From CAWIHA01 sp963835855 (GTDB lineage Bacteria > Acidobacteriota > Terriglobia > Bryobacterales > Bryobacteraceae), in NCBI GenBank assembly GCA_963835855.1, contig CAWIHA010000023.1, positions 57,736-121,735 of the forward strand: a stretch of 64,000 nt of DNA. Reading direction: 5' to 3'. The notes below the pieces were generated by a model, which made no database searches, was not told the DNA's origin, and saw nothing but the letters and a program-made list of their open reading frames with translations. The position numbers and the translations under genes are program-made. Below, piece after piece: positions 60,712-64,000 of this stretch. Within the stretch, counting starts at the first letter, position 1, and each line of letters starts with the position of its first letter.

Positions 60712-63579
60712 ATGCACGGAGTGGACCTCTGGGATATACTTTCATCCGTGCGAACCCTGCCAATAGCGGTGATGGTGTTTGTCTTCTGCCCTTGGGTCCC
60801 GGCGCAGGCGCAGTTCCGGGATACGCCAGGTCCAGCCCCGGTGAAGGTCACAGCCGGTCCGGCTGGCACACCAATCGTGCTTGACCTGACTGAGGCCCCC
60901 GCGCCGGGCGATTCGATCACGGCGATCACGAACACGAAGCTTACGGTGGCTCTAATTACGCCGGCTGGGCAGCGCATCACAATCAGAAACGCTGCCGATG
61001 CCGGCCTGGACTGGTCTCGGACAGAGAACCGACCGCCTCTGGGGTCAACCGCTGGCGGGTACTTCATTCGGATTACGTTCAAGAGGCCGGCGATCGCCGG
61101 TCGGTACACAATCCTATTCACTTCACAGGCAATCGAGAAGGCCGCGCTGGCGAAGGCCTGGTTCACTTCTAGAATGCAAGACTATCGCCAGCTTATTCAG
61201 TCGATCCCCGGCGCATTACTGCTGAGCGCAGGTCCGCTTGGCACGGCCACCGTGATGAGAATGGATCTCGGCACCGATGTGGAAATGGCGCTCCTGGATA
61301 TCGTGGTTCCTGATTCGGGTGTCGATGTGTCGTTAGTTTTGCCGGACGGGCGCGTTCTGCGGCAACAACAAGCCCGCGAGAACGAGATGGAGTGGGAGAC
61401 TCTGAGCGATGTCAGCGAATCCAAAAAGTCCGGCTCCAGCTTCTCGTTGTTTGCCGGATTGGAGATGCTTCTGCCGCTTCCGGGAATCCATCATATGATT
61501 GTGTTCCGGAAAGCACCGAAAGGCCACTATGACATCCGAGCCGCGCAAGGCGGAATAACCGCGGGCGAGATAAGAGCGGCCTGGATCCCCCTAATGGCTT
61601 CCGCGAAAGTAGTGCGCGAGAAGCTCGAGTTCGGGGAAATGCTGGCTCCTGGCGAGGTGCGGATTCGTCCTAGCCTGGAGTGCAGGGAATGCTCTGCGGG
61701 CGAACCAAAGGATCTGGCGGTACCTACGCGCGCGGATCTGTGCATCCGACGGGAGTGCATTGCAGGTGAAGCAGTGGATCTGGCGGTCAGCGTCGCCGGT
61801 GAAATCGGGCCGGAGCCGCCAGTGTTCCAGGTCAGAATTGAGCACTCGCCGTTTATTCCGCCTGAGGATGAGGAAGTCGGTCGGCGCATCGGGTCTCCCG
61901 ATTCCGTTGAAACTCTGCCGGTTAAGTTCGCGCAAGGAGCCGACGGGAAGTATCACGGCTCTATCGTTTTGTCCCGGCCAGGCAGTGACCGCATCGAGGT
62001 TCGGGCCAGCGGCAAGAAGTCTTCTGGCGAACCGTTCACGGACGAGGACATTATTTGGATTCCAGTCAACCCCGTTGTGGCGCGGGTCGTATCGCTCGAT
62101 GCTGGTGGTGTTGACGTGAACGGTGACGGCAAATTCGACCGCCTCGAGATTACGGCAAATCTCGACGTGATGCTTCAGGGCGAGTTCCTGTTTGGCGCTC
62201 GAGTCGTGGACGCAATGCAAAGAGGGGTCTCACAGTTCGATACGAAGAAGCTCCAGGCCGGACGGCAAAAGGTGACGATCTCTATCCCGGCAGGAAAGAT
62301 CTGGAACGAGCTACGCGACGGCCCCCTCCAAGTCCGCATATCGATTGATCGCAAAGAGGGGTTCGGTAATGGCGTTCGGGTACCGGATGCCGAGCAGATC
62401 ACGCGCAGTATCGCCTATCACCGCGAGGAGTGGGACCGTGGTTCGCTCTATGGCGAGGATCAAGTGAGCATCCACGGGATTCGGCCCGCGCCATCCCGGC
62501 GTTTTCGTTTTGCCGAGGTGGAATGGGATGTGACCACTCCCGGAGGCAAGTGTGGCGGGAGCGCCCAGCTCGATTCAGGCGTAAGCGATCCAAAGCTATA
62601 CGCGAGCCGATACAAAGAGGTTACGCCCGGCCGCGACCGGTTCAGCTTCCTGTTCGACGGCAGCGCCATTGCCGCGGCCGGTAAGCGCGAATGGAAATTC
62701 AACGCGGATGTTCAATGCGGGCGCGGTGCAGATCACGCGCGTTTACCGGCGATCAATGTGCGTCTCGATTCTGCGCAGTATGAACCGGCTCGCGGCCTGT
62801 TGTGGATTCGAGGTCCGGTGTCGCTGGATCCGGAGTGGGTGCATCATCCAGAATCTTCCAGCAGCGAGTGGTCGGCTCATTTGCGGGCCGTCGGCAAAGG
62901 CGCCGCGACAGCCCAGTTCAAGCTGACAGATGTCCCGGAGGGACTGGACGCGTCACTCCGGGATTTCGGCTCCGGATATCAGGCGACCACACTGCGCGTC
63001 AAAGTTGGGCTTGGCACTCCGCCCGGACGCTATTTCATTGGAGTCGCCGCCATCTCCGGAGACGAGACCGCAAGTCGGGAATTTGTGGTGGACGTTCCTT
63101 TCGTGGCTCGCCACATCGAGGCCGAAGGGTCAACGGAGACCGAGGGGTCAACTGAAACCGAGAGTTCCGTAGTCAGTCTTCCCCTACCTCCTCCCGCGCG
63201 CGTCGCCCCCGGACAAGCTGCTCCCAACCGCCCTACGCAAGGTCCTGCTCCAGCGGCCGTTGCGAGTAGCTTGCAGCCACAGAGGATCCGTGTGGGGGCC
63301 AAGCTACAGGCAACCAAGTTGATCCGCCGGCCACCGATCACCTACCCGGCAATGGCCAAGGCGGCGAGGGTCGAAGGGGTGGTCCGATTCACCGTTGTCA
63401 TTGCCGGAGATGGGACGGTAGAGAACGTGCAGTTGGTGAGCGGTCATCCATTGCTGGTGCAGGCCGCCGAGACGGCGGTGAAGAAATGGATCTACTCTCA
63501 GACGCTGCTGAATGGTGTTCCGGTTGAAGTCATCACAGACGTAGACGTGGAATTCCGCTTGCCAGAAATTGAAGAATAA
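60712..63579 (+). CDS. Large exported protein with C-terminal TonB domain
   Basis: The product has 955 residues. A signal peptide (PIAVMVFVFCPWVPAQAQ) is followed by several beta-sandwich-like domains. An EF-hand-like calcium loop (DVNGDGKFDRLEI, near residue 467) is embedded. After a Thr/Glu-Gly repeat (EGSTETEGSTETE) and a Pro-rich linker comes a TonB_C domain (PPITYPAMAKAARVEGVVRF, then DGTVENVQLVSGHPLL). There is no N-terminal membrane anchor beyond the signal sequence, so it is not a classical TonB. It may transmit force or bind receptors from the periplasm (inference). Confidence 0.75.
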   Translation: MHGVDLWDILSSVRTLPIAVMVFVFCPWVPAQAQFRDTPGPAPVKVTAGPAGTPIVLDLTEAPAPGDSITAITNTKLTVALITPAGQRITIRNAADAGLDWSRTENRPPLGSTAGGYFIRITFKRPAIAGRYTILFTSQAIEKAALAKAWFTSRMQDYRQLIQSIPGALLLSAGPLGTATVMRMDLGTDVEMALLDIVVPDSGVDVSLVLPDGRVLRQQQARENEMEWETLSDVSESKKSGSSFSLFAGLEMLLPLPGIHHMIVFRKAPKGHYDIRAAQGGITAGEIRAAWIPLMASAKVVREKLEFGEMLAPGEVRIRPSLECRECSAGEPKDLAVPTRADLCIRRECIAGEAVDLAVSVAGEIGPEPPVFQVRIEHSPFIPPEDEEVGRRIGSPDSVETLPVKFAQGADGKYHGSIVLSRPGSDRIEVRASGKKSSGEPFTDEDIIWIPVNPVVARVVSLDAGGVDVNGDGKFDRLEITANLDVMLQGEFLFGARVVDAMQRGVSQFDTKKLQAGRQKVTISIPAGKIWNELRDGPLQVRISIDRKEGFGNGVRVPDAEQITRSIAYHREEWDRGSLYGEDQVSIHGIRPAPSRRFRFAEVEWDVTTPGGKCGGSAQLDSGVSDPKLYASRYKEVTPGRDRFSFLFDGSAIAAAGKREWKFNADVQCGRGADHARLPAINVRLDSAQYEPARGLLWIRGPVSLDPEWVHHPESSSSEWSAHLRAVGKGAATAQFKLTDVPEGLDASLRDFGSGYQATTLRVKVGLGTPPGRYFIGVAAISGDETASREFVVDVPFVARHIEAEGSTETEGSTETESSVVSLPLPPPARVAPGQAAPNRPTQGPAPAAVASSLQPQRIRVGAKLQATKLIRRPPITYPAMAKAARVEGVVRFTVVIAGDGTVENVQLVSGHPLLVQAAETAVKKWIYSQTLLNGVPVEVITDVDVEFRLPEIEE

Positions 63580-63623
63580 ACTGCCCACGCGGGCCTGGAC
63601 CTCGGACGTTATCTATCATTAAC

Positions 63624-63646
63624 GGTAGCCATTGGGCCTTACCTCG
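63624..63646 (+). repeat. Imperfect direct repeat, right copy
   Basis: GGTAGCCATTGGGCCTTACCTCG is the counterpart of the sequence at 57485-57508. It lies 45 bp after the TonB-C gene. Together they may mark the ends of a 6.1-kb insertion. Confidence 0.4.
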
Positions 63647-63659
63647 AAGCCAGTGAATT

Positions 63660-63887
63660 TTACTTTGTCATCACTGGAATCGTCGTAAACGCTCCGGCGG
63701 GCGTGGCACGGATGCCGAGCGCGGCGATCTGTCCCCATAAGGGCGTATCGAACTCCAGCGTGCCGCGAATGTTCGCAGCGGCCGGGAACAGATCGGTCAG
63801 CACCTGCGATCTGCCCAAGCGAAGTTCCCAACAGCAAATCTGGACCAAGATCACCCTGTCAGGCTCCCGGGCAACCGAAGTATACAA
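63660..63887 (-). pseudogene. C-terminal remnant of an acidobacterial secreted protein
   Basis: The minus-strand frame ends RGTLEFDTPLWGQIAALGIR then ATPAGAFTTIPVMTK. This is a tail characteristic, to my knowledge, of many Solibacter-type extracellular proteins. The sequence preceding it (QICCWELRLGRSQVL) does not look like the matching domain, and no long frame continues. It is probably a decayed gene end. 63888-64000 holds nothing recognised. Confidence 0.4.
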
Positions 63888-64000
63888 CAGGATAACGTGG
63901 TAGGTTGGCTTCCATGCTCGCGCCCCTGGCCTCGAAGAGGGCCCGTTCTGACCGACGCGGGAAGTCCGAGCACCGCTCTAAGACTCGATTCCAGCCAGAC

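Noticed and set aside
60328..60717. Long minus-strand frame in the gap before the TonB-C gene
   Set aside because: No recognisable domain, no ribosome binding site and it overlaps the start of the following gene.

Overview
The window is GC-rich and gene-dense. Most gene starts overlap or nearly overlap the preceding stop. Gene content suggests a member of the Acidobacteriota, probably of the Solibacter/Bryobacter type. The clues are secreted TPR-CHAT and VWA-like proteins, a zinc-finger anti-sigma next to an ECF sigma factor, a C-terminal tail ending in GAFTTIPV, short GC-rich repeats encoding 'SRDREGAV'-like shadow peptides, and a Gram-negative envelope inventory (BtuB, TonB, OmpH, LolD-like ABC). 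This placement is inference; no rRNA is present to confirm it.

1-38.7 kb is mostly chromosomal backbone. It opens with an unrecognised three-gene cassette (HTH protein A, small protein B, membrane protein C), cut by the window edge on the minus strand. An intact paralogous copy lies at 21.8-23.6 kb. Both copies carry the same 16-bp direct-repeat element upstream. Next come two MITE-like elements, a degenerate receiver, a cobalamin riboswitch with btuB-btuF-btuD-btuC, a LolCD/MacB-like ABC pair, an RNB exoribonuclease, and a secreted carbohydrate-binding protein with a Thr/Pro linker. The replication/repair block ffs (SRP RNA)-dnaX-ybaB-recR is on the minus strand. A TPR-CHAT protease, ECF sigma and zf-HC2 anti-sigma follow. 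Then come rpmB, ompH/skp, a lone groES, a Gfo/Idh oxidoreductase, TonB, the rod-shape operon mreB-mreC-mreD-mrdA-rodA, an RNase E/G with a large insertion, a rhodanese, and tRNA-Ser(GGA).

38.8-57.5 kb is accessory. Downstream of tRNA-Ser lies a tightly overlapping five-gene operon: a MerR-like HTH, an amino-DNA methyltransferase, a double-GHKL histidine kinase (with an in-frame TGA/+1 shift), a CheY-like receiver and a PIN nuclease. I do not recognise this combination as a named system, and it is the best candidate here for an undescribed defence or DNA-modification signalling system. An IS21-family element follows, abutting the 3' end of a protein with two tandem radical-SAM domains. Upstream of that gene are a histidyl-tRNA synthetase and a 40-codon peptide gene with a strong ribosome binding site, which suggests a peptide-maturation locus. 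Next are a secreted VWA-like protein, a small membrane protein, and the 3' part of a tRNA-Pro (a probable attachment scar). Beyond the scar lie a PIN-like fragment, vsr, a truncated PD-(D/E)XK nuclease, and a tyrosine integrase split by a 1,917-bp group II intron whose exact splicing restores the reading frame.

57.5-64 kb holds an aldo-keto reductase/cupin/zinc-alcohol dehydrogenase cluster and a long exported protein with a TonB C-terminal domain. These are flanked by imperfect direct repeats. A decayed C-terminal gene fragment is at the right edge.
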